A DNA stretch of 64,000 nucleotides from Thermoflexus hugenholtzii (GCF_018771565.1 NZ_CP076326.1:372001-436000); one strand, 5' to 3'; positions 27,194-36,327 are shown, counted from the stretch's first letter. The notes: generated by a model from the letters alone, not told the origin. Made by a program: numbers and translations.

Positions 27194-27610
27194 ATGGAGC
27201 GGAAGCCCAAGCCGTATACGGTGGCCGAGATCATGACCTCGCCGGTGGTGACCGTCCCGCCGGATATGCCGGTGGAGGAGGCGCTGCACCTGATGGTGCA
27301 GAAGGGGATCTCCAGCGTGGTGGTGGAGCCGGAGGGGCCCCATGGGACCTGGGGGATCATGACCAAGCGGGACATCCTCAAGAAGGTGGTGGCTGCGGAC
27401 CGGCCGTTGAAGGGCCTGAAGGTCCGCGACCTGATGAGCGCGCCTCTCATCACCGTCTCCCCGGACACCACGATCCGCCAGTGCTCGATCATCATGCTGG
27501 ACGCCAACATCCGGCGGGCGGTGGTGATGCAGGACGGCCGGCCCGTCGGCATCGTGAGCGACACGGACATCTTCCAGGCCGTGGAGGAACGAGGGTGGGG
27601 TCCGGATTGA
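27194..27610 (+). CDS. Tandem CBS-domain protein
   Basis: 138 residues consisting of one CBS pair (Bateman module) with no attached enzyme. Each repeat has the usual form: VAEIMTSPVVTVPPDMPVEEA with GIMTKRDILKKV, then VRDLMSAPLITVSPDTTIRQ with GIVSDTDIFQAV. Such modules bind adenine nucleotides and sense energy state. The ATG at 27194 follows a GGGGGTGG tract; a GTG six bases upstream is also in frame. It overlaps or abuts the DUF402 gene that follows, so the two are probably made together. Confidence 0.9.
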   Translation: MERKPKPYTVAEIMTSPVVTVPPDMPVEEALHLMVQKGISSVVVEPEGPHGTWGIMTKRDILKKVVAADRPLKGLKVRDLMSAPLITVSPDTTIRQCSIIMLDANIRRAVVMQDGRPVGIVSDTDIFQAVEERGWGPD

Positions 27611-28113
27611 GGGCCGGGCTTCCACGGCCCATTCGGGTGCGGCGGCTGACGGCGGACGGCCGGTTGCGCGTCGTCTATGCCGGGCGCCTGGTTCAGGCCA
27701 CGCCGGAGGTCCTGGTGGTGGAGGCCCTCTGGGAGCGCCCTTCGCTGGATCTGGGATATGTCCTCCTGGAGCCTCAGGATCGGTTCGTGGAGTATTTCTT
27801 CCCGGGCCGCTGGTTCGTGATCTATGAGATCCACCATCATCGGGACGATCGGCTGAAGGGCTGGTATTGCGACATCGTCTATCCGCCGCGGGTTACGGAA
27901 GGGGAGATCGAGATCCGGGATCTGGCCCTGGACGTCTTCGTCACGCCGACGGGGGAGGTGCGGGTGCTGGATGAGGAGGAGTTCGAAGCGCTCCGGCTGC
28001 CGGAGCGCGACCCCTCCGCCTACGCGGCGGCCCGTTCGGCCCTCCGGGATCTGCTGAGGATGGTGGAGCGGCGAGATCCCCCTTTCAGCATCTTGCCCTG
28101 GGCGGCGGCTTGA
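27595..28113 (+). CDS. DUF402 domain protein (possible nucleoside tri/diphosphate phosphatase-like)
   Basis: About 172 residues. The core DRFVEYFFPGRWFVIYEIHH, then LKGWYCDIVYPPRV and IEIRDLALDVFVTPTGEVRV, matches DUF402, a beta-barrel family in which some members hydrolyse nucleotides with divalent metal. The start is a GTG at 27595 that follows GGAGGA by seven bases and overlaps the CBS gene by 16 bases; a TTG at 27607 overlapping the CBS stop codon is the alternative. Substrate unknown. Coupling to an adenylate-sensing CBS protein hints at nucleotide-responsive activity (inference). Confidence 0.85.
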   Translation: MGSGLRAGLPRPIRVRRLTADGRLRVVYAGRLVQATPEVLVVEALWERPSLDLGYVLLEPQDRFVEYFFPGRWFVIYEIHHHRDDRLKGWYCDIVYPPRVTEGEIEIRDLALDVFVTPTGEVRVLDEEEFEALRLPERDPSAYAAARSALRDLLRMVERRDPPFSILPWAAA

Positions 28114-28196
28114 TCCTCGCGAGCGTGAAGGAACAGGCCAGGGAGGAGAAGGCTTTGCGAAGGCGCTGGGCCTGGGCTTCCGAATAGATGAGGGGA

Positions 28197-28225
28197 TTGC
28201 GAGGGAAAGGGGATCCGGGCAAAAT
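28197..28225 (+). promoter_or_regulatory. Weak candidate promoter for the AOR gene
   Basis: TTGCGA (28197-28202), a 17-base spacer and CAAAAT (28220-28225). Each hexamer matches the consensus at four of six positions. It lies in the 184-bp gap before the oxidoreductase gene. Confidence 0.35.
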
Positions 28226-28297
28226 AGAGGCACCACGCCGCGAGGGCTTTTCTCCCCACTCTTCTTTCTGTCGGATTCCTGATCCGAGGAGGGCGCC

Positions 28298-30193
28298 ATG
28301 GGTTACGGATACGCCGGGCGGATCCTGCATGTGGATCTCAGCGAGGGGCGTTTGTGGGTAGAGACCCCGCCGGAATCTTTCTACCGCACCTATATGGGCG
28401 GCAGCGCCATGGGCCTCTACTACATCCTGAGAGAGATGCCGCCGGGCATCGACCCCTTCGATCCCCGCAACGTCCTGACCCTCTTCCTCAGCCCGCTGAC
28501 CGGCGCGCCTATCTCCGGCCAGTCCCGTCTGATGGCGAACGCCAAGTCTCCCCTCACCGGCGCCATCGGGGATTCCCAGAGCGGGGGGTTCTTCCCCGCC
28601 GAGCTGAAATACGCCGGCTTCGACGGCATCGTGATCCGCGGGCGCGCTCCCCGGCCGGTCTACCTCTGGATCCACGATGGGGAGGCCGAGCTGCGCGATG
28701 CCTCCCACCTGTGGGGACGGATCACCGGGGAGGCGGAGCGAATGCTCCAGGAGGAGCTGGGCGACGATCAGATCGAGGTGGCGCAGATCGGCCCGGCCGG
28801 CGAGCGCCTGGTCCGCTTCGCCGCCATTATGAACATGTCCAACCGGGCCAACGGGCGCACCGGGATGGGCGCGGTGATGGGCTCCAAGAACCTGAAGGCC
28901 ATCGTCGTCCGGGGCCGTCGCAAGGTGACGGTGGCCGACCCGAAAACGCTGGCGGAGCTGGCCCAGTGGGGCGCCCGCCACATCGAAGACAACCCCGACG
29001 TCCAGGGCCTGGCCCTCTATGGGACGGCCAGCGTGGTGGCCTGGCAGCAGATGGCCGGCACCCTCCCGACCTACAACTACAACGCCGGGCAGTTCGAGGG
29101 CTTCGAGAAGATCACCGGCGAGCGCATGGCTGAAACCATTCTCAAGGAGCGGGACACCTGCTACGCCTGCGTGGTGCGCTGCAAGCGGGTGGTGGAGACG
29201 GAGTGGAACGGCCGGAAGGTGGATCCCTTCTACGGAGGTCCGGAATACGAGACCATCGCCACCTTCGGCTCCTATTGCGGGATCGACGATCTGGACGCCA
29301 TCGCCCTGGCCAATCAGCTGTGCAACCAGTATGGGGTGGACACCATCTCCTGCGGGGCGACCATCGCCTGGGCCATGGAATGCTTTGAGAACGGCGTCGT
29401 CACAGAGGCGGAGATCGGCTTCCCGCTCCGCTTCGGCGACGCAGGGGCCATGCTGCGCCTCCTGGAGATGATCCTGAAGCGGGAGGGGATCGGCGACGTC
29501 CTGGCCGAAGGCTCCGCCCGGGCCGCGGACCGGTTGGGGAAGGGCCATGAGTTCCTGATCACGGTGAAGAACCAGGAGGCGCCCGCCCATATGCCGCAGG
29601 CCAAGCGCTCCCTCGGGCTGATCTACGCCGTCAATCCCTTCGGCGCCGACCATCAGTCCAGCGAGCACGACCCCATGTATGAAGAGGGAGCCTCCGAGCT
29701 TTACCTGCGCCGTCTCGCCCTCCTCGGTCTGACCGATCCCCCGCCTCCCGGCAGCCTGAACGAGGAGAAGATCCGCTTCGCCTACCTGACCCAGCTCTTC
29801 TATTCCTTCCTGGATTCCGCCGGGCTCTGCCAGTTCGTCTACGGCCCCGCCTGGACCCTCTACGGCCCCGAGGAAACGGTGCGGATGGTCCGGGCGGTGA
29901 CCGGGTGGTCGGATTTCACCCTGGAGGAGCTGCTGCGCATCGGGGAGCGCCGGCTGAACATGCTGCGCTGGTTCAACGCCCGGGAAGGCCTGGACCGCCG
30001 GGCGGATCAGCTGCCGAAGAAGTTCTTCAAGGCGTTGCAGGGGACCGGGCCGACGGCGGGGGTGGCCCTGAGCCGGGAGGAGATGGAGAGGGCGCTGGAT
30101 CGTTATTACGAGATGGCCGGCTGGACCCGGGAGGGGATCCCGACACCGGAGAAGCTGCGCGCGCTGGGCCTGGGATGGCTTCTGGAGGCCTGA
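28298..30193 (+). CDS. Aldehyde:ferredoxin oxidoreductase family protein (tungsten/molybdopterin)
   Basis: 631 residues, usual length for the AOR family. It should carry a bis-pterin tungsten or molybdenum centre and one [4Fe-4S] cluster. Cluster ligands are visible as C288, C291 and C295 (CYACVVRC) with the distant fourth at C511 in DSAGLCQF. The N-terminal pterin-binding domain has YMGGSAMGLYYILREM, GDSQSGGFFPAELKYAGFDG and NRANGRTGMGAVMGSKNLKA. Such enzymes oxidise aldehydes to acids with ferredoxin. The precise aldehyde cannot be assigned, and no adjacent electron-transfer subunit is present. The ATG follows GAGGAGGG. Confidence 0.95.
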   Translation: MGYGYAGRILHVDLSEGRLWVETPPESFYRTYMGGSAMGLYYILREMPPGIDPFDPRNVLTLFLSPLTGAPISGQSRLMANAKSPLTGAIGDSQSGGFFPAELKYAGFDGIVIRGRAPRPVYLWIHDGEAELRDASHLWGRITGEAERMLQEELGDDQIEVAQIGPAGERLVRFAAIMNMSNRANGRTGMGAVMGSKNLKAIVVRGRRKVTVADPKTLAELAQWGARHIEDNPDVQGLALYGTASVVAWQQMAGTLPTYNYNAGQFEGFEKITGERMAETILKERDTCYACVVRCKRVVETEWNGRKVDPFYGGPEYETIATFGSYCGIDDLDAIALANQLCNQYGVDTISCGATIAWAMECFENGVVTEAEIGFPLRFGDAGAMLRLLEMILKREGIGDVLAEGSARAADRLGKGHEFLITVKNQEAPAHMPQAKRSLGLIYAVNPFGADHQSSEHDPMYEEGASELYLRRLALLGLTDPPPPGSLNEEKIRFAYLTQLFYSFLDSAGLCQFVYGPAWTLYGPEETVRMVRAVTGWSDFTLEELLRIGERRLNMLRWFNAREGLDRRADQLPKKFFKALQGTGPTAGVALSREEMERALDRYYEMAGWTREGIPTPEKLRALGLGWLLEA

Positions 30194-30230
30194 GGGAGGC
30201 CGTCCCGGGTCGGAGGACGGAGGAACGGCG

Positions 30231-31403
30231 ATGTCCTCCACGATGGAGCATGTGGCGGCCCTGAGCGTGACCATCGGGCCGCGGGGGAGCACCACGGAGG
30301 CCGAGCGGGCGGCGGCGGATTACGCAGCGGAGGTCTTCCGGGCGCTGGGCCTCACCCCTTGTGTGGAGCCCTTCGTCAGCGCGACCTCCGCCTGGCGGCC
30401 TTACGCCATCGCCACAGGCGGGATGCTGCTCATGGTCCCCCTGTTCTTCCTGGGCGGGCGATGGATCGCCGCCCTCGGGACGTTTCTGCTCATCCTCTGC
30501 ACCGTCCTGGAACTGACCTTCACCCCGAACCCCCTTCGCCTGCTGGTTCCGAAGGGGAGGAGCCAGAACGTCTACGCCATCCTCCCGCCCGCTGGGCCCG
30601 TCCGCCAGCGGGTGATCCTGTGTGGCCATCTGGACACCCATCGCACGCCCTGGGCTTTCTCCTCGCCGCGGGCCCTGGCCCTCTACCGGACGCTGGTGAC
30701 CCTGGGGTTGCCCGGGGCGGCCGGGATGGGCGTGCTGTTCGGGATCGGAGCCTGGACCGGGGATCCCCGGTGGGGGTGGCCGGCGCTGCTGCCAGCCCTC
30801 CTGCTCGCGGCGGTCTTCGCCATGGCGGTGCAGGCGGATCTCACGCCCTACACGCATGGGGCCAACGACAACGCCACCGGGGCGGGGATGGTGCTCGCGC
30901 TGGCGGAACGGCTTCGTCGGGAGCCCTTGCGCCACACGGAGGTCTGGGCCCTCTGCACGGGATGTGAGGAGGTGGGAGCCTATGGGGCCGCGGCCTTCGT
31001 CCGCCGCCATCGCGACCTGGGCCGCCCGATCTTCATCGTGCTGGATACCGTGGGCGGGCCCGGGAGCGGGCCGTGCGTCCTGGTTCAGGAGACTATGCTG
31101 GTTCCCCTTCGCAGCGATCCGGAGTTGCTGGCCCTGGCGGAGGAGGTGGCCCGGTCGTGCCCGGAGCTGGGCGCCTATCGATGGCCGAACTTTCGGGGGG
31201 CCTACACGGACGGCGCCCCGGCCGTCCGGGCCGGGTGGCGGGTGCTCACCCTGGTGAACCTGCGGCCGGATGGGGTGCTCCCCCACTGGCACCAGCCTTC
31301 GGACGTGTATGAGAACGTGGATCCGGGGGTGGTAGCCCGCACCGAGGCCTTCGTCTGGCAGCTGCTGCAGGCCATCGACCGGCAGGCCATCGCGCGTGGA
31401 TAA
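30231..31403 (+). CDS. M28 family zinc peptidase with internal membrane segments
   Basis: 390 residues. Zinc and catalytic residues of the M28 aminopeptidase fold are in place: GHLDTH, ANDNATGAGM, the Glu pair in CTGCEEVGAYG, LDTVGGPG and the final His in HWHQPSDVYENV. Hydrophobic stretches sit at about 58-100 and 145-200, inserted around the first metal motif, so the protein is probably membrane-attached. It lies 37 bases after the AOR gene with GGACGGAGGAACGG before the ATG, so co-transcription is likely. A strong hairpin follows. Substrate unknown. Confidence 0.88.
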   Translation: MSSTMEHVAALSVTIGPRGSTTEAERAAADYAAEVFRALGLTPCVEPFVSATSAWRPYAIATGGMLLMVPLFFLGGRWIAALGTFLLILCTVLELTFTPNPLRLLVPKGRSQNVYAILPPAGPVRQRVILCGHLDTHRTPWAFSSPRALALYRTLVTLGLPGAAGMGVLFGIGAWTGDPRWGWPALLPALLLAAVFAMAVQADLTPYTHGANDNATGAGMVLALAERLRREPLRHTEVWALCTGCEEVGAYGAAAFVRRHRDLGRPIFIVLDTVGGPGSGPCVLVQETMLVPLRSDPELLALAEEVARSCPELGAYRWPNFRGAYTDGAPAVRAGWRVLTLVNLRPDGVLPHWHQPSDVYENVDPGVVARTEAFVWQLLQAIDRQAIARG

Positions 31404-31427
31404 GCCCCTCACCGGGAACATGCGGTC

Positions 31428-31466
31428 GGGGGCGGGGAAGAGGCGGTTGGCGCCTCCCCCGCCCCC
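31428..31466. terminator. GC-rich hairpin after the M28 peptidase gene
   Basis: GGGGGCGGGG-AA-GAGGCG pairs with CGCCTCCCCCGCCCCC across a five-base loop, a 16-bp stem with a two-base bulge. Only a weak T-tract follows, so termination may depend on the hairpin alone. Confidence 0.6.
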
Positions 31467-31561
31467 GGTTCGTTAGAGGGAGCCCCTTCTCACGCTCGGA
31501 TTTGCCGTGTGCTCCTCTTTGAACGAAAATGAAAAGCCTGATCCATGGCGGCGAAAGGCTT

Positions 31562-33358
31562 ATGGCGCTCCGGCCGGAGTTCCCTCTGACGATCCAGGCC
31601 GACCGGACGGTCTGGCTGGAGACCCGGCATCCCGGGTATGAGCCGGCCCGGGACGCCCTGGCCCGTTTCGCCGACCTGGAGCGGAGCGCCGGGCCGATCC
31701 ACGTCTACCGCATCACCCCCCTTTCGATCTGGAACGCCGCCGCCCTGGGCCTCACCGCTGCGGAGATCCTGGAGGACCTCGAACGCTTCAGCGGCGGCCA
31801 GGTCCCCGAGGGCTTGCGGGAGGACATCCGGACCTGGATGGCCCGCTACGGCCGGCTCCGCCTGGAGATGGGAAACGGGCGGCTCTGGCTGGTGGCCGAC
31901 GATCCCGCCTTGCTGGCCTGGGTGCGGGCCCAATCCGTGGTGGCCCCCTTCCTGGCCCCCTCCGGGGAGGCGGAGGCGGACCGGGTGGCGGTGGAGCCCC
32001 GGGCCCGCGGCGCCCTCAAGCAGGCCCTCCTCTACCTGGGCTATCCGGTGGAGGATATGGCCGGATACGTGGAGGGCGCCCGCCTGGACCTCCGGTTGCG
32101 GTCCACGTCCCGGACCACCGGCGAGCCCTTCCGCCTGCGCCCCTATCAGGAGGAGGCCGTGGAGGCTTTCCTCCGGGCCGGCAGCGGGGTGATCCTGCTC
32201 CCCTGCGGGGCGGGCAAAACCATCGTGGGCCTGGGGGTCATGGCCCGGCTGCGCACCGCCACCCTGATCATCGCCACCAGCACGGTGGCCGCCCGCCAGT
32301 GGATCACAGAGATCCTGGACAAAACGGATTTGAGCCCCGATCAGGTCGGGGAATACACCGGCCATCGCAAGCAGATCCGTCCGGTCACGGTGGCGACTTA
32401 CCAGATCCTCACCCATCGCCCCCATCGGGATTTCGAAGAGGACCTCCTCCGCCAGTTCCCGCATTTCCGCCTCTTCAGCGCCCTGGACTGGGGGTTGATC
32501 ATCTACGATGAGGTGCATCTCCTGCCGGCCCCGGTCTTCCGCATCACCGCCCAGCTCCAGGCCCGTCGGCGCCTGGGTCTGACGGCCACCCTGGTGCGGG
32601 AGGATGGGCTGGAGCGGGAGGTGTTCGCCCTCATCGGCCCCAAGCGCTACGAGGCCCCCTGGCGGGAGCTGGAGGCCCGGGGCTGGATCGCTGCGGCCGA
32701 GTGCCACGAGATCCGCGTCCCGATGGCCCCGGAGGATCGCCTGCGATATGTGGCCGCGGCGGAAAAGGAGCGCTACCGCCTGGCGGCCACCAACCCGGCC
32801 AAGGAGCCGGTGATCCGCCAGCTCCTCGCCCGGCACGAGGAGGACACCGTCCTCATCATCGGGCAGTATCTGGATCAGCTGGAGCGCATCGCCCGCGCCA
32901 TCCACGCCCCCCTGATCACCGGTCGGACGCCGGTGACGGAGCGGGAGCGGCTCTTCGATCAGCTCCGCCGCGGGGAGATCCGCCGCCTGGTGGTCTCCCG
33001 CGTGGGCAATTTCGCCATCGACCTCCCCGACGCCAACGTGCTGATCCAGGTCTCCGGCACCTTCGGCTCGCGCCAGGAGGAAGCCCAGCGATTGGGACGG
33101 ATCCTGCGGCCCAAGCGGAATGGGATCCTGGCCCACTTCTACACCCTGGTCACCCGCGACACGGTGGATCAGGACTACGCCGCCCGGCGCCAGCTGTTCT
33201 TGGTCGAACAGGGGTATCGCTACGAGATCCTGGAGGCCGAGGAGCTCTCGCATTACCACCCGGCCGTGGTCGATGTCGCCGCCTGGCCTCGGGCCCTCCC
33301 CCCGCAGATGTCCGCCGGGAACGGATCCTCCCCCGATGGATCTGGATCGTCTGCTTGA
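31562..33358 (+). CDS. XPB/Rad25-type DNA helicase (superfamily 2)
   Basis: 598 residues from the preferred ATG; another in-frame ATG stands at 31529. The N-terminal ~185 residues form the damage-recognition-like region. The helicase core shows Walker A LLPCGAGKT at 214-221, DEVH at 316-319, LGLTATLVREDG including the XPB RED motif (346-348), and motif VI EEAQRLGRILRPK. Bacterial XPB proteins are ATP-driven 3'-5' helicases implicated in repair. Its end overlaps by 23 bases the start of a SWIM/Helicase_C_3 gene, a strong sign that the products work together. Confidence 0.95.
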   Translation: MALRPEFPLTIQADRTVWLETRHPGYEPARDALARFADLERSAGPIHVYRITPLSIWNAAALGLTAAEILEDLERFSGGQVPEGLREDIRTWMARYGRLRLEMGNGRLWLVADDPALLAWVRAQSVVAPFLAPSGEAEADRVAVEPRARGALKQALLYLGYPVEDMAGYVEGARLDLRLRSTSRTTGEPFRLRPYQEEAVEAFLRAGSGVILLPCGAGKTIVGLGVMARLRTATLIIATSTVAARQWITEILDKTDLSPDQVGEYTGHRKQIRPVTVATYQILTHRPHRDFEEDLLRQFPHFRLFSALDWGLIIYDEVHLLPAPVFRITAQLQARRRLGLTATLVREDGLEREVFALIGPKRYEAPWRELEARGWIAAAECHEIRVPMAPEDRLRYVAAAEKERYRLAATNPAKEPVIRQLLARHEEDTVLIIGQYLDQLERIARAIHAPLITGRTPVTERERLFDQLRRGEIRRLVVSRVGNFAIDLPDANVLIQVSGTFGSRQEEAQRLGRILRPKRNGILAHFYTLVTRDTVDQDYAARRQLFLVEQGYRYEILEAEELSHYHPAVVDVAAWPRALPPQMSAGNGSSPDGSGSSA

Positions 33359-35399
33359 CCTCCTTCCCCATCCGGTTCGCGTGGAGGCCTTCCGCCTGTG
33401 GGCCTCCGGGGCTGTGCACCTGCGGGCGCTGGATCCGGAGGTGTGGATCGCCGGCATCTCCACGGAGTCGCGAGCGATGGAGACGCGCTGGCGACGTCCG
33501 GGCTCGGAGGAGGCGCTGGCCCCCGAGGCGTTGCGGATCCGGGGTTGCGGATGCCGGTCGGCGAAACCCTGCGCCCACGAAGGGGCGGCCTGGCTGGCCC
33601 TGCTGTTCGATGGGGGAGGGTTGCCCGAGGAGGCGCGGGCGGAGCTCCAACGTCTGGAGGCCCAGCTGGAGCCGCAGACCGCCCTCGAGCTGCTGCGCCT
33701 GGCCCGGCGCCGCCGCTGGGCCCTGCCCCGCGGGCGCAAGCCGGAGCTGGTGCGGCGCCTGGCCGCCCGGCTCAGCGTCTACTACCGGCTGGGGCTGTGG
33801 CGGGAGGAGCTGGACCCGGAGCTGGAGCGCTTGCTCGGGCTGATCCGCCTGCTCGGCAAGGAGCGGGTGGACCCGGAGGAGCTGGAAGCCCGCTGGATGC
33901 GCTGGGCCGAAGGGGATCGCTCGACCTTCCGGGCCGTGTGGCGTCGGGCCATCCAGCAGGGCCTGCTGATCCCCTGCGCCCTGGGCCACGATGGGCGGCC
34001 GCGCCCCCATGCCCATCTGCCGGCCACCCTCCCGCTCTCCAGGCTTCCGCTCCCCGTGTTCCCGGCCACGGTCTATCGCAGCTTTCCTCCTGAACAGACG
34101 GTCGCGGCGCCGCCCCTCCGGCCGCTCCTGGAGGAAGCCCGCCGCTGGTGGGTCCTGCGGCCGCCCGCCCGGATCCTCCGCGTTCATCCCCAGGCGCATC
34201 GCTTTCCCTGGTTATGGGGATGGCCCCACGATCCCGAGGAGGTAGAAGCGCTCCTCGCCCGCCATGCCGGATCGCCCCCTCCCTACGAATGGCTGACGGT
34301 CCCGGCGGAGGAGTTCGATCCCCGCGCCATCGAGGCGCTGGGGGAGCGCATGGGGTTGCCGTGGGAGGGTGCCGCCTTCATCGCCGAGATCCTCTGGCGT
34401 CTCTCCGGCGAGGGCTCGGGGGAAGCGTTCCCCTTCGCTCCGGGCATCGGGGAGGAGGATCCCGTCGCCCGCTGGTGGGAGATCTGGCGGAGCGGGGCGA
34501 CGCGCTTTGAGATCGCCTGGCTTCGACGTCGGGACCCCACGGTCCGGCTGGTGCGATCCCTGGGGTGGATGGGGGGGATCGAGCAGCTTTACTACGAGTG
34601 GGGACGGGGCCGGCAGGCCCTCATCGAGTTGCTGGCCACCCTGCCGGATGAATGGGTGGACTGGACGGATCTGGTCCGGGCGGTGGAGGCCGCCCAGCCG
34701 CCCGGCTTCGCGGAGGACCGGCTGGATCAGCCCTGGCGGTTGGTTCGAGGCCGGCCGGCCCGGGAGCCGGTCCCCGTCGCCGAGCATCTGCGCGCCTATC
34801 TGGAGGGGACGTTGTTCTGGCTGGGGGCGGTGGCCCTGGCGTATGAGGGGGGATCGCTTCGGGCCTTCCGTCTGACCGCTCAGGGGCGTCGCTGGATCCG
34901 GGGAGAGCGCCCTGGGGTGGAGGAGCCGGAGTCGCTTCCGGAGACCCGATGGCTGGACGAGCGGACGTGGTCGGTGCGGCCGGGGCCGGAGGCGGCGCCG
35001 CTGCTCTGGCTTTCGGGTCGGATCGGCCGGCCGATGGGCTCCCCGTTCGTTTTCGCCCTGGACGAGGAGCGCATCGCTGCGGTGTTCCGGGAGGGCTATC
35101 GCCCGGAGGAGATCCTGTCGCGCTTCGAGGCCTGCGGCCTGCCGCCCACGGCCGCGCTGCGAACGGCCCTGGAACGGGTGTGGGACAGCATGCGGCGGGT
35201 CCAGGTGTTTGAGGAGGTCACCATCCTGGAGGCGGAGGACGTGTGGACCCTGCAGGAGCTGCTCGCGGCCACCGGGCTGGGATCGGCCATCCGGGGCTGG
35301 CTCGCCCCCCACATCGTGGTCATCGAGGAGGCCGCCCTCGAGCGGCTGCTGAAAGAGCTCCGGGATCGGGGATATTTCCCCACGGTGGTGGAGGGTTGA
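33336..35399 (+). CDS. SWIM zinc-finger / XPB-Ssl2-like helicase-associated (Helicase_C_3) protein
   Basis: 687 residues with no helicase motifs of its own. Near the N-terminus C71, C73, C79 and H81 (IRGCGCRSAKPCAHEGAA) form a CxCx5CxH SWIM zinc site, a nucleic-acid or protein contact element. The middle is helical and Trp-rich. The last ~200 residues, including SPFVFALDEERIAAVF and LRDRGYFPTVVEG, resemble the XPB/Ssl2 N-terminal or helicase-associated domain seen beside bacterial XPB genes. Start and XPB stop overlap by 23 bases. Inferred role: DNA-binding partner of XPB, in the position that the nuclease Bax1 holds in archaea. No nuclease motif is visible. Confidence 0.85.
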   Translation: MDLDRLLDLLPHPVRVEAFRLWASGAVHLRALDPEVWIAGISTESRAMETRWRRPGSEEALAPEALRIRGCGCRSAKPCAHEGAAWLALLFDGGGLPEEARAELQRLEAQLEPQTALELLRLARRRRWALPRGRKPELVRRLAARLSVYYRLGLWREELDPELERLLGLIRLLGKERVDPEELEARWMRWAEGDRSTFRAVWRRAIQQGLLIPCALGHDGRPRPHAHLPATLPLSRLPLPVFPATVYRSFPPEQTVAAPPLRPLLEEARRWWVLRPPARILRVHPQAHRFPWLWGWPHDPEEVEALLARHAGSPPPYEWLTVPAEEFDPRAIEALGERMGLPWEGAAFIAEILWRLSGEGSGEAFPFAPGIGEEDPVARWWEIWRSGATRFEIAWLRRRDPTVRLVRSLGWMGGIEQLYYEWGRGRQALIELLATLPDEWVDWTDLVRAVEAAQPPGFAEDRLDQPWRLVRGRPAREPVPVAEHLRAYLEGTLFWLGAVALAYEGGSLRAFRLTAQGRRWIRGERPGVEEPESLPETRWLDERTWSVRPGPEAAPLLWLSGRIGRPMGSPFVFALDEERIAAVFREGYRPEEILSRFEACGLPPTAALRTALERVWDSMRRVQVFEEVTILEAEDVWTLQELLAATGLGSAIRGWLAPHIVVIEEAALERLLKELRDRGYFPTVVEG

Positions 35400-35411
35400 T
35401 CCACGGTTGTT

Positions 35412-35582
35412 GTAGGAAGGGCTTTCGCCCCGAACCTCCTGTCTTCAAGATCCCGAAGGCCGCGGATGAAGCCGCCCTCACAACCCCGAGCCTTGTGCCT
35501 TTGATGGCGTGAGGGTCGCTTCCTGTGGTCGGTGGCCGAAACGAATTTCGGCCTGCAGCGGCGCAGGTCGCGGCTCCTATGG
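35412..35582. repeat. Degenerate REP-like repeats after the SWIM gene
   Basis: The unit starts GTAGGAAGGGCTTTCGCCCC, shares the linker CTTCAAGATCCCGAAGGC with the array at 2.6-3.1 kb, and continues to a truncated inverted mate GGTCGCGGCTCCTATGG. A separate hairpin, GGCCGAAACGAATTTCGGCC, is embedded at about 35535-35554. No gene is present in this 183-bp gap. Confidence 0.7.
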
Positions 35583-36101
35583 TCAACGGAGGGCCCGCAT
35601 TCGTTCCGCCCGCTGATCCCAGGCGGCCTCCAGGGCCTGAAGGGGTTGCTCCAGCCCCCGCAGAGCCGGAGAAAGGTCCGCGCTCCCTTCCACGGCTTGC
35701 TCCAGGGCCTCCACGGCCTTCGGGAGCTCCTCGGCTCGCTCCAGGAGCTCCGCGTCGAACCGGTAGAGGGCCTCCAGCTCCGCCTCCTCGATGCGGAGGG
35801 CGTCGAAGAAGCCGGCGTAACCATAGCTTGCCGTGCGAATGCGGTCGGCGAGGGTCTGGAGGCGACGGACGAGACGGTCCAGCTCCTCCACCCGGGAGAG
35901 ATCCCGGTCGGCCAGGCGACGCTGGGCCCGGAGCAGCCGGTCGGCGGCCTCCCGAAGCCGCCGGCTGAGGGCCTCCCGGAGGAGGCGGTCAGCGTCCCGC
36001 CGCAGCTCCTTCTCCTTGTATCCCGCGTAGCCCGGGAGGGCGCGCAGCCATCGCTCCAGGGCCGGCCGGTTCGCTTTCACCCGTTCCAGGATCTCATCCA
36101 T
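35583..36101 (-). CDS. Conserved coiled-coil hypothetical protein
   Basis: 172 residues, strongly charged and helical with heptad-like Leu/Ala spacing throughout; no signal or membrane segment. The only distinctive segment is LPGYAGYKEKELRRDADRLL near residues 22-41. Function unknown. It is the last gene of a minus-strand run, 16 bases after the small YtxH-like gene. The pair suggests a membrane anchor plus a coiled-coil partner, but that is only inferred from order. Confidence 0.75.
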   Translation of the reverse strand: MDEILERVKANRPALERWLRALPGYAGYKEKELRRDADRLLREALSRRLREAADRLLRAQRRLADRDLSRVEELDRLVRRLQTLADRIRTASYGYAGFFDALRIEEAELEALYRFDAELLERAEELPKAVEALEQAVEGSADLSPALRGLEQPLQALEAAWDQRAERMRALR

Positions 36102-36117
36102 CGTCGCCTCCCGACGC

Positions 36118-36327
36118 TTACGCCCTTCGCCCCTTGCCCTCCGCCATCTCGACGATCTGGCGGAGCAGGGTGACCAGGGTGACGGCGCTCTGGACCAGGG
36201 CGGCTGGGGAGGGGCGGGCGTCCCCGCCGCGCTCCCGTCGGGCCTTCAGGTAAAGATAGGCGGCCAGCACCCCGAAGAGCGCCCCCAGCAAACCCCCGAT
36301 GAACAACCCCCATCGATCGCGGCGCAC
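36118..36327 (-). CDS. Small YtxH-like single-pass membrane protein
   Basis: 69 residues. One glycine-rich membrane helix (WGLFIGGLLGALFGVLAAYLYL) is followed by a charged stretch and an amphipathic tail AVTLVTLLRQIVEMAEGKG. The GTG start at 36327 has GGGGAGG seven bases upstream; a longer frame from 36423 exists but lacks support. Such YtxH-type proteins are small stress-related membrane proteins of unknown mechanism. Confidence 0.65.
   Translation of the reverse strand: MRRDRWGLFIGGLLGALFGVLAAYLYLKARRERGGDARPSPAALVQSAVTLVTLLRQIVEMAEGKGRRA

Noticed and set aside
28085-30295. A 736-codon minus-strand frame opposite the AOR gene
   Set aside because: Low-complexity His/Gly/Pro translation, no recognisable motif; the AOR gene on the other strand has all its cluster cysteines.
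31490-33739. A 749-codon minus-strand frame opposite the XPB gene
   Set aside because: Shadow of the helicase gene with no domain signature.
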